DNA from: an uncultured Lachnoclostridium sp. | GTDB lineage: Bacteria > Bacillota > Clostridia > Lachnospirales > Lachnospiraceae | Direction of reading: 5' to 3' | Assembly (NCBI GenBank): GCA_944376715.1 | Contig: CALWDO010000012.1 | Coordinates: 1-62,745, forward strand | Length of the DNA: 62,745 nucleotides | In this document: piece after piece, positions 54,338 to 62,745 of the stretch | Numbering within the stretch: the stretch's first letter is position 1 | Layout: every line of letters starts with the position of its first letter | Program-made: the position numbers and the translations under genes | The notes under the pieces: model-generated | Databases searched by the model: none | What the model saw: the letters and a program-made list of their open reading frames with translations, nothing else | Told to the model about the DNA's origin: nothing

Positions 54338-55426
54338 TTAACGTTCATATATAATATAGCGGTATTTACGAAGAATGTCGGCGGCCTTTCGCATAGCCGG
54401 TTCATCATAGAATTCAATGCGAAGGACCGCATCCACAAATTCTCTGCTGTGGACGATACCGATATTCTTCAGGTTGATCTGATTGCTGGCAAGAATCGTG
54501 GCGAGAGCGGCGATGCCGCCGGCTTCGTCTACCATCTCGCAGTAAATTTCGTAAGCGGGTTCTATCGGACCGTGCCCCTGAGTGGGAAGGCTGTTCCGGT
54601 AGTCCCTGGAACTTTCAAAAAGATCATAGATGGCGTCAGACTGCGCTTTGTCCAGTTCCTGACGGATATTGGTCAGAGAGTCAATATAATCCTGTAAAAT
54701 GGCAGAAATGTTTTGGCGGTTAGTCATACAGATCTGTTCCCACATCTCGGGAGAAGAGGAGGCAATCCGGGTGATATCGCGAAATCCTCCGGCGGCGATC
54801 ATCTTCATGATCCCGTCTTTGGTATCTGAATCCCGCACCAGATTCACCAGGGCAGAGGCAATGATATGGGGCAGATGGCTGACGCCGGCGGTCACATAGT
54901 CATGCGTCTGATAATCCAGAATCAGGGGCAGCGCCTTCAGGCTGGCGATAAAATCACGGAATGCCAGCACGGTTGCCTCCGGAATCTCCCTGGTGGGGGT
55001 AATCACATAGTACGCATTCTCGATTAAAATCCTTTTCGAATTGGCATATCCTGTCTTCTCGGAACCTGCCATAGGATGACCTCCGATAAAACAGGATTCC
55101 ATATCCAGTTCCTTTACTTTTGCATGGATATCGCTTTTGGTGCTTCCCACGTCCGAGACGATGCAGCCGGGAGAAAGAAATGGCCGGAGACTGGCCAGAT
55201 ACGCGGCGTTGCTGGATACGGGAGCGCAAAGAAATATATAGGTACAGTCCGAAAAATCCGGTCCGACCCGGTCTGCGATCCGGTCGACCACGCCGTCTTT
55301 TACTGCTTGTTCCACGGAGGCCCGGGTGCGGGAATGGACGACGATCTCAGTGTCCGGATAAAAATGGCGGACAGCCTTGGCGATGGAGCCGCCGATCAGG
55401 CCCAGTCCAATAAATCCAATTTTCAT
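54338..55426 (-). CDS. tyrA: Prephenate dehydrogenase with ACT domain
   Basis: TyrA converts prephenate to 4-hydroxyphenylpyruvate for tyrosine synthesis. The 362-residue protein has the Rossmann motif GLGLIGGSIAKAV, the catalytic region GGHPMAGSEKTGYANS and a C-terminal ACT domain (from about 290, AGGIAALATILASNQINLKNIGI) that probably senses tyrosine. It is first in the tyrA-aroA operon. Confidence 0.95.
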   Translation of the reverse strand: MKIGFIGLGLIGGSIAKAVRHFYPDTEIVVHSRTRASVEQAVKDGVVDRIADRVGPDFSDCTYIFLCAPVSSNAAYLASLRPFLSPGCIVSDVGSTKSDIHAKVKELDMESCFIGGHPMAGSEKTGYANSKRILIENAYYVITPTREIPEATVLAFRDFIASLKALPLILDYQTHDYVTAGVSHLPHIIASALVNLVRDSDTKDGIMKMIAAGGFRDITRIASSSPEMWEQICMTNRQNISAILQDYIDSLTNIRQELDKAQSDAIYDLFESSRDYRNSLPTQGHGPIEPAYEIYCEMVDEAGGIAALATILASNQINLKNIGIVHSREFVDAVLRIEFYDEPAMRKAADILRKYRYIIYER

Positions 55427-55460
55427 ATCAGGTTCTCCTATTCCTTTTGTAAATGCCGTA

Positions 55461-55469
55461 AGTATATCA
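55461..55469 (-). promoter_or_regulatory. Extended -10 of the tyrA promoter
   Basis: The minus strand reads TGATATACT, an extended -10 box. A weak -35 (TTTCAT) lies about 16 bases upstream. The ATG of tyrA follows with an AGGAG site. Confidence 0.5.
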
Positions 55470-55604
55470 TATTTAAAAAAAAATGAAAAGTGCGGACAAA
55501 ATACGCCGAACGAGACATATGTCCTTTTTTGTTGTCAAAAGTGACAGTAAAATATAAAAAAAGAGAACAAAACAGAAAACTTTTCACGAAAATACGGCGT
55601 GGTG

Positions 55605-55613
55605 TGTTATAAT
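55605..55613 (+). promoter_or_regulatory. Extended -10 of the Crp/Fnr gene promoter
   Basis: TGTTATAAT contains a perfect TATAAT (55608-55613) with the extended TG. The -35 region (TTCACG) is weak, 19 bases away, suggesting activator dependence. The gap between tyrA and this gene holds only these divergent promoters. Confidence 0.55.
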
Positions 55614-55654
55614 CAAATTGTAGAATAATAAAAAACGATATGTTGAGGTAACAC

Positions 55655-56371
55655 ATGAATCTGCAGGTATTGATGGCGCAGCTTAGTTTTATGCCCGCGG
55701 AAAGCCGGGAATATCTAAGACGGATGTTTGACCATGCATCGGAAAGTTTTCTGGAGCATCTTTCCTTGAAAAAGATCGAGAAGGGGACATTGTTCATCCA
55801 TGAGAATGCCCCGGTGGGAAAAGTTTTTTTTCTGTTGAACGGCCGTGTGCGCGGCATGGAGCACCGCGTGCTGGGGGTGAGATACCAGTATACACAGTTT
55901 GAACCGGTAAAAGTCTTTGGAGCTATGGAAATCCTGCTGGGATTTGACCGATATATGGCTACGCTGGAAACAGGCACGGACTGCTGGTTTTTGATCACCG
56001 GAAGAGAGGACTACCGCCGTTGGATCAGTCAGGACATAGACGCGCTGCTGATGGAAACCAGAAGTATGGGGCGTTATCTTCTGGAACAGGGACGCAAAGA
56101 AAGGCTGCTTTTATTTTTGGAAGGGCGGGACAGGCTGTTTTTCCTTTTTTGCCAGGAATATCAGACCACCGGTTCCGAGGGAAAATGTACAATCCGCTGG
56201 ACGAGACAGGAATTGTCAGATTGTTCCGGGCTTTCTACCAGAACTGTGAACCGTCTGGTAAAGTCCATGCAGGAGGACGGATATATCGAATATCATCGAG
56301 GACGGATCTGGATCACCGGGGATCAATATGAGCAGATGCAAGAATACTTGGATGGTATTACATTTGAATAG
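55655..56371 (+). CDS. Crp/Fnr-family transcriptional regulator
   Basis: The 238-residue protein has a cyclic-nucleotide-binding-like beta barrel (VFFLLNGRVRGMEHRVLG, FGAMEILLG) and a Crp-type helix-turn-helix (TRQELSDCSGLSTRTVNRLVK). The four N-terminal cysteines of Fnr are absent and the phosphate-binding cassette is not conserved, so the ligand is unknown. It lies 15 bases upstream of add and may regulate the nucleoside genes. Confidence 0.88.
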   Translation: MNLQVLMAQLSFMPAESREYLRRMFDHASESFLEHLSLKKIEKGTLFIHENAPVGKVFFLLNGRVRGMEHRVLGVRYQYTQFEPVKVFGAMEILLGFDRYMATLETGTDCWFLITGREDYRRWISQDIDALLMETRSMGRYLLEQGRKERLLLFLEGRDRLFFLFCQEYQTTGSEGKCTIRWTRQELSDCSGLSTRTVNRLVKSMQEDGYIEYHRGRIWITGDQYEQMQEYLDGITFE

Positions 56372-56386
56372 AAAGAGGTGAGTACC

Positions 56387-57358
56387 TTGGGAGACATGAT
56401 ACGGCATATGCCGAAGATCGACCTCCATTGTCATCTGGACGGTTCGCTGACGCTGGAAAGCGTCCGGAAGATTACGGGCAGGGACGTAGCGCCGGAGGAA
56501 CTGCAGGCGGAGGACAGATGCCGGGACCTGGCGGAGTACCTGAAAAAATTTGATATCCCCATCGCGTGCCTGAAGACGGGAGAGGCGCTGAAAATCGTGG
56601 CGCGGGAGTTCCTGCTGGATGTGGCGAAGGAAAATATCTGTTATATCGAGGCCAGATTTGCTCCGCTGCACTCGGCGGGAGAAGGCTTAAACAGCAGACA
56701 GGCGGTGGAGGCTGTATTAGATGGGCTTGCGGAAGCGGAAAAGATCTGCCATGTACGGTACGGAGTTATTGTCTGCGCTATGCGTCATCACAGTCAGGAG
56801 GACAGCCTGGCCATGTTTAAGGAATGTCGGGAATATCTGGGCGAAGGCGTCTGCGGCGCAGACCTGGCCGGAGACGAGGCTTCCTGGCCTATGCAGAATT
56901 ACCGGAATTTATTCCGGGAAGTGAAGAAGCTGGATTATTCTTTTACCATCCATGCCGGAGAATGCGGAAATGCGGAAAATATACGGGAAGCAGCAGAGTG
57001 CGGCGCTGCCAGGATCGGACACGGCATCGCCATGAGCGGACGGCCGGATATACAGAGACTATGCATAGAGCATGGAATTGGCATTGAAATGTGCCCGATC
57101 AGTAATTTGCAGACGCGTGCGGCAAAGTCGCCGGATCATTATCCGCTCAGGGAATTTCTGGACGCGGGTTTGAAGGTGACTTTGAATACCGATAATCGTA
57201 CTGTGAGCCGGACCAGCATTACCCGGGAAATGGAATTCGCCCGGAACCATTGCGGCGTGACGGATGAAGAACTGCTGCAGCTGGAACGGAATGCGGTAGA
57301 TCTGGCTTTCGCGGATGACGCAGTAAAGCATGAGCTCTGGAAACTATGGAATCATTAA
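56387..57358 (+). CDS. add: Adenosine deaminase
   Basis: The 323-residue enzyme deaminates adenosine/deoxyadenosine to inosine. Zinc and catalytic residues are present: HCH in PKIDLHCHLDGS, HAGECGN (general base region), IGHGIAMSG and NTDNRTVS. I choose TTG 56387 because AGAGGTG lies six bases upstream; GTG 56378 would sit inside that site. The gene begins the nucleoside-salvage run. Confidence 0.93.
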   Translation: MGDMIRHMPKIDLHCHLDGSLTLESVRKITGRDVAPEELQAEDRCRDLAEYLKKFDIPIACLKTGEALKIVAREFLLDVAKENICYIEARFAPLHSAGEGLNSRQAVEAVLDGLAEAEKICHVRYGVIVCAMRHHSQEDSLAMFKECREYLGEGVCGADLAGDEASWPMQNYRNLFREVKKLDYSFTIHAGECGNAENIREAAECGAARIGHGIAMSGRPDIQRLCIEHGIGIEMCPISNLQTRAAKSPDHYPLREFLDAGLKVTLNTDNRTVSRTSITREMEFARNHCGVTDEELLQLERNAVDLAFADDAVKHELWKLWNH

Positions 57359-57376
57359 GAGGAATAGGAGAAACGT

Positions 57377-58213
57377 ATGGAAAACGCAGTCTATGAGAAA
57401 TTAATGAGATGCTATAAGACAGTAAAGGAGAAAATAGATTTTCAGCCAAAGGTGGCGCTGGTTCTGGGTTCGGGCCTGGGAGACTATGCAGACAGGATGG
57501 AGATTGAAGCAGAACTGGATTATCATGAGATCGATGGATTTCCGGTTTCCACAATTCCAGGACACAAAGGAAGATTCGTGTTTGGACACGTGGGAGAAGT
57601 TCCGGTGGTAGTTATGCAGGGGCGTGTTCATTACTACGAAGGTTATTCGATCCAGGATGTGGTGCTGCCGATCCGTCTGATGCGTTTGATGGGGGCGGAA
57701 GTACTTTTCCTCACCAATGCGGCCGGAGGCGTCAATTTTGATTTCCATGCCGGGGATTTGATGATGATCACGGATCAGATCAGCTCCTTCGTTCCATCTC
57801 CGCTGATCGGGCCGAATATGGAAGAACTGGGAGCCCGTTTTCCGGATATGAGTGACGTGTATGACAGAGAATTACAGGAAGTGATTCGCCGCACGGCAAA
57901 AGAGCTGGATATTCCTCTTCAGGAAGGCGTATACCTTCAGCTTACCGGTCCGGCTTATGAATCTCCGGCAGAGGTCCGGATGTGCCGGATCCTGGGCGCC
58001 GACGCGGTGGGGATGAGTACCGCATGTGAAGCAGTGGCCGCGAATCATATGAAGATGAAGATCTGCGGAATTTCCTGTATTTCTAATTTGGCATGCGGCA
58101 TGACGGATCAGCCGTTGGATCATAAAGAAGTTCAGGAGGCGGCCGACCGGGTGGCGCCGCTGTTCCGGAAACTGGTGACGAAAAGCATTCAGGAAATTGG
58201 AAAACAGTTATAG
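57377..58213 (+). CDS. punA: Purine nucleoside phosphorylase
   Basis: This 278-residue trimeric-type PNP cleaves inosine and guanosine with phosphate. Motifs include [41 protein letters not shown] and [15 protein letters not shown]. It follows add directly, completing adenosine to hypoxanthine conversion. Confidence 0.95.
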   Translation: MENAVYEKLMRCYKTVKEKIDFQPKVALVLGSGLGDYADRMEIEAELDYHEIDGFPVSTIPGHKGRFVFGHVGEVPVVVMQGRVHYYEGYSIQDVVLPIRLMRLMGAEVLFLTNAAGGVNFDFHAGDLMMITDQISSFVPSPLIGPNMEELGARFPDMSDVYDRELQEVIRRTAKELDIPLQEGVYLQLTGPAYESPAEVRMCRILGADAVGMSTACEAVAANHMKMKICGISCISNLACGMTDQPLDHKEVQEAADRVAPLFRKLVTKSIQEIGKQL

Positions 58214-58227
58214 GAGGGACGGAAACA

Positions 58228-58998
58228 ATGCATTATTCAGAAGACCCCAACAAACAATACCATATCCAGGTTGGAAAAGGAGAAGTAGGGCGTTATGTGA
58301 TATTGCCGGGCGATCCCAAACGCTGTGCAAAAATTGCCAAATATTTTGATGAACCCAGACTGGTGGCGGACAGCAGGGAGTTTGTTACCTACACCGGATA
58401 TCTGGACGGAGAGATGGTGAGCGTGACCTCTACCGGAATTGGAGGGCCGTCTGCATCCATTGCCATGGAAGAACTGGTAAAATGCGGAGCGGATACCTTT
58501 ATCCGGGTTGGCACCTGCGGAGGTATGCAGCTCAAGGTGGAGAGCGGCGATCTGGTGATTGCCAGCGGGGCGATCCGTATGGAAGGAACCAGCAGAGAGT
58601 ACGCGCCGATCGAGTTCCCGGCTGTGGCGGACGTGGGGATTGTAAACGCTCTGGCAGAGGCTGCCGACGCGCTGGGGAAAAGACATCATGTGGGAGTCGT
58701 GCAGTGCAAGGATTCTTTCTATGGGCAGCATGAACCGGAGATTATGCCGGTCAGCTATGAACTTCTGAATAAATGGGAGGCATGGAAGAGACTGGGATGT
58801 CTGGCCTCTGAGATGGAATCAGCAGCGTTATTCGTAGTGGCCAGCGCGCTCGGGGTGCGTGCCGGATCTGTTTTCCTGGTAGTGGCTAACCAGGAACGGG
58901 AAAAAGAAGGTCTTCCCAATCCGGTTGTCCATGACACGGATCTTGCAATCCGCACGGGAATAGAAGCAATTCGCAGGCTGATCCGGCGCGAAAATTAA
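58228..58998 (+). CDS. udp: Uridine phosphorylase
   Basis: This 256-residue NP-I family enzyme cleaves uridine to uracil and ribose 1-phosphate. It has [41 protein letters not shown] and [13 protein letters not shown]. The [12 protein letters not shown] segment is typical of uridine phosphorylases. It lies 14 bases after punA. Confidence 0.92.
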   Translation: MHYSEDPNKQYHIQVGKGEVGRYVILPGDPKRCAKIAKYFDEPRLVADSREFVTYTGYLDGEMVSVTSTGIGGPSASIAMEELVKCGADTFIRVGTCGGMQLKVESGDLVIASGAIRMEGTSREYAPIEFPAVADVGIVNALAEAADALGKRHHVGVVQCKDSFYGQHEPEIMPVSYELLNKWEAWKRLGCLASEMESAALFVVASALGVRAGSVFLVVANQEREKEGLPNPVVHDTDLAIRTGIEAIRRLIRREN

Positions 58999-59009
58999 TA
59001 ATTATTCAG

Positions 59010-59032
59010 AGGCGTATTTAACGCCTGTTTTT
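59010..59032 (+). terminator. Terminator after udp
   Basis: AGGCGT (59010-59015) and ACGCCT (59021-59026) form a short stem followed by GTTTTT. Confidence 0.65.
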
Positions 59033-59075
59033 CCCGCTTTTTCCCGCCGTAATGAATGGTTGCGAAAATTGCCGC

Positions 59076-59104
59076 TTTTCATTTTGGCATAAGGATGGTA
59101 TGAT
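59076..59104 (+). promoter_or_regulatory. Probable promoter of the bmp-yjjI-yjjW run
   Basis: TTTTCA (59076-59081) and TATGAT (59099-59104) are 17 bases apart. The -35 box is weak. Confidence 0.45.
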
Positions 59105-59147
59105 AGAAATAAGGCCCAGGCCTAAAAAAAGAAAAGGAGAGAAACAT

Positions 59148-60251
59148 ATGAAAAAGAAAGTACTGGCAGTATTACTGTGCGCGGCTATGGTAATGTCCAT
59201 GACCGCCTGCGGTAACAGCAGCACCGAGGAGCCCGCAGAGACCACAGATACGACTGAGGCGGCGGACGACAGCACGGAGGCGGCAGACGAGAGCAGCGAT
59301 GCGGCTGCAGCTGGAGGAGATTTCAAGATCGGCCTCGTTACCGACGTAGGAGGAGTAAACGACGGTTCCTTCAACCAGTCTGCATGGGAAGGCCTGCAGA
59401 GAGCGGCAGAAGAGCTTGGCGTAGAAGCCAACTATCTGGAATCTTCCACTGACGCAGACTATACCCCGAATCTGGAAACCTTTATCGACGAAGAATATGA
59501 TCTGATCATCAGCGTAGGATATATGCTGGCAGACGCTACCAAGGCGGCGGCTGAAGCAAATCCGGATGTAAAATTTGCTATCATCGATGACGCGACCATC
59601 GAGCTGGACAATGTGACCTGCCTGATGTTTGAGCAGGAGCAGGGATCTTACCTGGTAGGCTATGTGGCTGGTATGATGACCGAGACGGACAATGTCGGCT
59701 TTGTCATCGGTATGTCCAATGAAAACATGAACCTGTTCGGATACGGTTACTGCGCGGGCGTTCTGGATGCAAATCCGGATGCAACGATTCAGCAGTTCAA
59801 CGTGAACTCTTTTGCAGATTCCGCCACCGGTAAATCCATGGCCAACACAGCTATCACCAACGGCGCGGATATCGTGTTCCATGCAGCGGGAGCATCTGGC
59901 CTTGGTGTGATCGAGGCGTGCCAGGAGGCTGGCGTATACGCGATCGGCGTTGACAGCGATCAGTCCAGCATCGCACCGGAGACAGTCATTACTTCTGCTA
60001 TGAAGAGAGTTGACAATGCAGTATATGATTCTGTAGAATCCCTGATCAATGGCACCCTGGAGGGCGGAGTGGTAACTTACGATCTGTCCATGGGCGGTGT
60101 AGATATTGCGCCGACGCAGGATCTGCTTCCGGAAGAAGTGATCTCCGCAGTAGAGGATGTAAAACAGCAGATCATCGACGGAGAGATTGTAGTTCCGAAC
60201 GATCAGGCAAGCTTTGAAGCTGCACACGGAGATGTGTACGAATTAGACTAA
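59148..60251 (+). CDS. BMP-family nucleoside-binding lipoprotein
   Basis: This 367-residue ABC substrate-binding protein has a lipoprotein signal (SMTAC, Cys21), an acidic Thr/Ala/Asp-rich linker, then the BMP/Med fold (GLVTDVGGVNDGSFNQSAWE, SVGYMLADATKAAAE, MKRVDNAVYDSVESLING). Family members such as PnrA bind purine and other nucleosides. The salvage genes upstream fit this. ATG 59148 has AAGGAGAG; the open frame from 59052 is not needed. No permease is in view. Confidence 0.93.
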   Translation: MKKKVLAVLLCAAMVMSMTACGNSSTEEPAETTDTTEAADDSTEAADESSDAAAAGGDFKIGLVTDVGGVNDGSFNQSAWEGLQRAAEELGVEANYLESSTDADYTPNLETFIDEEYDLIISVGYMLADATKAAAEANPDVKFAIIDDATIELDNVTCLMFEQEQGSYLVGYVAGMMTETDNVGFVIGMSNENMNLFGYGYCAGVLDANPDATIQQFNVNSFADSATGKSMANTAITNGADIVFHAAGASGLGVIEACQEAGVYAIGVDSDQSSIAPETVITSAMKRVDNAVYDSVESLINGTLEGGVVTYDLSMGGVDIAPTQDLLPEEVISAVEDVKQQIIDGEIVVPNDQASFEAAHGDVYELD

Positions 60252-60283
60252 TGAATGAATCGGGATGGAGGAGTGATTAAGTA

Positions 60284-61828
60284 ATGAGAGATATTTCCAT
60301 GGAAAGGGTAAACGCGACGCGTGAGCAGATCCTTGAGATTATCAAGAGCCCCACGCTGACACATGAGCAGAAGCTGACCAATCTGGCGAACCAGGCGGAT
60401 TCACTGATGGAGGTTCTGGATCTGCCGGAAGGACTCGACGAACTTCTGAATACGGATATTGAGACGAAGTGCATCTGTGATCTGTCGGAGGGACATGCTC
60501 CGGTGCGTCCGCGGTATATTGTCCCGGACTATGCGAAATTCATGAAGGAAGGCTGCAGCTTTCTGCAGCTTCCTCCTCCAACCGATTTGTTGGAAGCATT
60601 GAATGACCTGCTGATTTTTTATAAGCATGTGCCGAGCGTAACCAATTATCCGGTTTATGTGGGACAGCTGGACGAGCTTCTGGAGCCGTTCATGGACGGC
60701 GTGGATGATGAGCAGGCGAAAAAACTTCTTAAGATGTTTATGACTCATGTGGACCGTACAGTCCTGGATTCATTTTCCCATGCGGATATCGGTCCGAAGG
60801 CTACCAGGGCAGGGCGGCTTCTGCTGGAAGTAGAAGCAGAGCTGGAGAATGCGGTTCCGAATCTGACCCTGAAGTATGAAGAAGGAGTGACAGACGACGA
60901 CTTCGCCCTGGCGGCGGTGAACTGCGCTCTTCACAGTGCGAAACCCAGTTTCGCCAACCATGCCATGTTCAAAAAGGAACTGACGGAGAATTATGTGATC
61001 GCCAGCTGCTACAACGGTCTTCCGTTGGGCGGCGGTTCCTATACGCTCTGCCGTTTGATCCTGGGCAATATTGCAAAGAGAGCGAAAAATATTCAGGATT
61101 TCAAAGAGAATCAGCTTCCGTATGTGCTGGATATCATGGCGCGTTATATGGACGCCCGGATTAAATTCGAAGTAGAGGAGAGCGGATTCTTTGAGAACAA
61201 CTTCCTGGCTAAAGAAGGATTTATTCACAGAGACAGGTTCACCGCCATGTTCGGTATGGTAGGTATGGCAGAGTGCGTGAATATCCTGCTTGAGAAGGAA
61301 GGAAAAGAAGGTCGTTTCGGCCATGACAAAGCAGCCGACGATCTGGGTGTGGAGATCATGGAGATCATTAAAGATTTCAATGATCATCATGTGAACCCAT
61401 ACTGTGAGGTGACGGGAGGACATTTCCTGCTGCATGCGCAGGTAGGACTGGCGGACGATGTAAATGTGACGCCTGGTACCCGTATCCCCATTGGAGAGGA
61501 ACCGGAAGAGCTGGTCGATCAGCTTCTGGTGCTGAGCCGTTTCCACAAATATTTCCCGTCGGGAACCGGCGATATTTTCCCGATTGATATCACGGTACAT
61601 AAGAACCCGGAATTTGTGCTGGATATTGTGAAAGGCGCATTCCGGAAAGATCTGCGGTATCTTTCTTTCTACTCCAGCGACAGCGATGTAATCCGTGTGA
61701 CCGGATATCTGGTAAAACGTTCTGAGATGGAAAAACTGGATCAGGGCAAGGCTGTACTGCAGAATACGACCGGATTAGGACTGGGAGCGTCCAAGAACGG
61801 ACATATTCTGGAGAGAAAGGTTCGATAG
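60284..61828 (+). CDS. yjjI: YjjI-family glycyl radical enzyme
   Basis: This 514-residue protein is a YjjI (DUF3029) glycyl radical enzyme of unknown reaction. The C-terminal radical-site motif is VIRVTGYLVKRSEMEKL, with the glycine at residue 474, 40 residues before the end. The central part has SCYNGLPLGGGSYTLCR, where active-site cysteines may lie. The activase follows one base later. In Escherichia coli yjjI-yjjW adjoins deoCABD; here it follows nucleoside genes, suggesting a role in nucleoside or deoxyribose breakdown. Confidence 0.92.
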   Translation: MRDISMERVNATREQILEIIKSPTLTHEQKLTNLANQADSLMEVLDLPEGLDELLNTDIETKCICDLSEGHAPVRPRYIVPDYAKFMKEGCSFLQLPPPTDLLEALNDLLIFYKHVPSVTNYPVYVGQLDELLEPFMDGVDDEQAKKLLKMFMTHVDRTVLDSFSHADIGPKATRAGRLLLEVEAELENAVPNLTLKYEEGVTDDDFALAAVNCALHSAKPSFANHAMFKKELTENYVIASCYNGLPLGGGSYTLCRLILGNIAKRAKNIQDFKENQLPYVLDIMARYMDARIKFEVEESGFFENNFLAKEGFIHRDRFTAMFGMVGMAECVNILLEKEGKEGRFGHDKAADDLGVEIMEIIKDFNDHHVNPYCEVTGGHFLLHAQVGLADDVNVTPGTRIPIGEEPEELVDQLLVLSRFHKYFPSGTGDIFPIDITVHKNPEFVLDIVKGAFRKDLRYLSFYSSDSDVIRVTGYLVKRSEMEKLDQGKAVLQNTTGLGLGASKNGHILERKVR

Positions 61829-62677
61829 ATGGAGACAAAAGCAGTGGTAAACCGGATCATCCCATTCAGCAGTGTGGATGGTCCGGGCAACCGGACGGCG
61901 GTATTTCTTCAGGGATGCAATATTGACTGCAAGTACTGCCATAATCCGGAGACAAGACACATGTGCGTGGACTGCGGTGCCTGTGTGGAACAATGTCCTG
62001 TGGGCGCGCTGTCTATGGGAGAAAATGGGAAGGTAGAGTGGAAGGAAGATCTCTGTGTCCAGTGCGATACCTGTATCCATGTCTGTCTGCACGGAAGTTC
62101 ACCCAGAACGCATGTGATGACGGCGGGGGAGACCTACGAAAAAGTAAAGAAACAGATCCCTTTTATCAGGGGAATAACCGTATCCGGCGGCGAGTGTATG
62201 CTGCAGCCGCAGTTTTTGCTGGAGCTGTTTCGCCTGGCGAAAGAAGACGGACTGTCAACGATGATTGACAGCAACGGGATGGTTCCGTTCCAGGATTATC
62301 CGGAGCTTCTGGAGGCAACGGACGGAGTTATGCTGGATATCAAGGCGTTTGACCGGGAAGAGCACAAGAATGTGACGGGTGCTTACAATGATATCGTCCT
62401 GGCGAATGCAGAGTATCTGGCCCAAAAATCGAAACTGTTCGAAGTGAGAGCCGTAATTGTTCCCGATTTGTACGACACGGAAAAAAGCGTGCGTCAGATG
62501 GGGGCATTTCTGGCCCCTTTTTTAAAAATACACAAATTCAGGATCAAAGTGATCGCTTATCGGCCCATGGGAGTCAGGGAGATCTATTCCCATTACGAGG
62601 TACCGTCCAGGGATTATCTGGAGTATCTGGCCGGGATCCTGAGAGAACAGGGATTTGACGATATTATTATCATCTGA
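61829..62677 (+). CDS. yjjW: YjjW-family glycyl radical enzyme activase
   Basis: This 282-residue radical SAM enzyme would place the radical on YjjI. It has the SAM cluster motif CNIDCKYC (Cys30, 34, 37), two inserted ferredoxin-type clusters (CVDCGACVEQCPVGA, CVQCDTCIHVCLHGS) and the VSGGECMLQPQFLLEL segment. The start is directly adjacent to the yjjI stop, so they are co-translated. Confidence 0.94.
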   Translation: METKAVVNRIIPFSSVDGPGNRTAVFLQGCNIDCKYCHNPETRHMCVDCGACVEQCPVGALSMGENGKVEWKEDLCVQCDTCIHVCLHGSSPRTHVMTAGETYEKVKKQIPFIRGITVSGGECMLQPQFLLELFRLAKEDGLSTMIDSNGMVPFQDYPELLEATDGVMLDIKAFDREEHKNVTGAYNDIVLANAEYLAQKSKLFEVRAVIVPDLYDTEKSVRQMGAFLAPFLKIHKFRIKVIAYRPMGVREIYSHYEVPSRDYLEYLAGILREQGFDDIIII

Positions 62678-62694
62678 ACAAAGGAGGCAGGGAA

Positions 62695-62745
62695 GTGGGA
62701 AAAGAGAGCCATATGGATGAAAGCACGGTCGTGATCTCCATGAAG
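62695..62745 (+). CDS. Start of an unidentified gene cut by the window edge
   Basis: GTG 62695 follows AAGGAGG with seven bases spacing and opens a frame (GKESHMDESTVVISMK) running off the right edge. Seventeen codons are too few to identify it. By position it could be the ATPase of the nucleoside ABC transporter matching the BMP lipoprotein, but that is a guess from context. Confidence 0.4.
   Translation, partial: MGKESHMDESTVVISMK

Overview
The window is a chromosomal segment of a low-to-moderate GC Gram-positive anaerobe, most likely a gut Lachnospiraceae member (Clostridia). The gene order ylxM-ffh-rpsP-khpA-rimM-trmD-rplS-lepB-ylqF-lepB-rnhB-yraN, the strong AGGAGG ribosome sites, consensus sigma-A promoters, rubrerythrin/ferredoxin oxygen defence and a glycyl radical enzyme with its activase all point that way. 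This assignment is made from gene content; no database was searched. I recognised no tRNA, rRNA, CRISPR array, prophage or insertion sequence.

Layout. 0-6.4 kb: a tightly overlapped plus-strand run (DUF362 protein, HflX, CapA lipoprotein, GNAT, methionine aminopeptidase, FliB-type lysine methylase, small membrane protein). 6.45-8.2 kb: an M-box magnesium riboswitch with terminator and the MgtE magnesium transporter. 8.2-12.2 kb: a sucrose locus (LacI-type repressor, divergent PTS IIBC and sucrose-6-phosphate hydrolase) with clear operators. 12.3-12.7 kb: a compact type I toxin-antitoxin locus (30-residue holin-like toxin, convergent antisense RNA). 12.85-21.4 kb: the SRP/ribosome-maturation/secretion block, including a signal peptidase paralogue that lacks both catalytic residues, and a PgeF-GNAT fusion. 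21.4-22.3 kb: a 140-base nested palindrome and nagB.

22.4-31.4 kb is the most unusual accessory region. It has four uroporphyrinogen-decarboxylase-superfamily proteins (a family that includes corrinoid-dependent methyltransferases), a PucR-type regulator and two unrelated transporters (GPH and SLC13/DASS). No corrinoid protein or reactivase is encoded beside them. 31.5-34.6 kb: a GNAT gene, a decayed stretch, then a PerR-type regulator with its own operator, followed by a rubredoxin-domain protein and an in-frame ferredoxin-rubrerythrin fusion that carries an internal start site.

34.7-47.5 kb: housekeeping genes (prs, a DUF512 radical SAM protein, der, plsY, gpsA), a PspA/zinc-ribbon/SPFH membrane-stress set, a homocysteine methyltransferase, a CotH-family gene broken by one in-frame stop, and ilvN-ilvC. 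47.6-55.4 kb: two large membrane proteins of probable envelope glycan function, KtrAB potassium uptake, paired REP-like repeats, and aroA/tyrA.

55.6-62.7 kb: a Crp/Fnr regulator followed by a nucleoside-salvage run: adenosine deaminase, purine nucleoside phosphorylase, uridine phosphorylase and a BMP-type nucleoside-binding lipoprotein. These lead directly into the glycyl radical enzyme YjjI and its activase YjjW, whose function is not established. A further gene starts at the right edge. The position of YjjI/YjjW inside a nucleoside locus recalls their place beside deoCABD in Escherichia coli. This locus and the URO-D cluster are the strongest leads for undescribed biology in the window.
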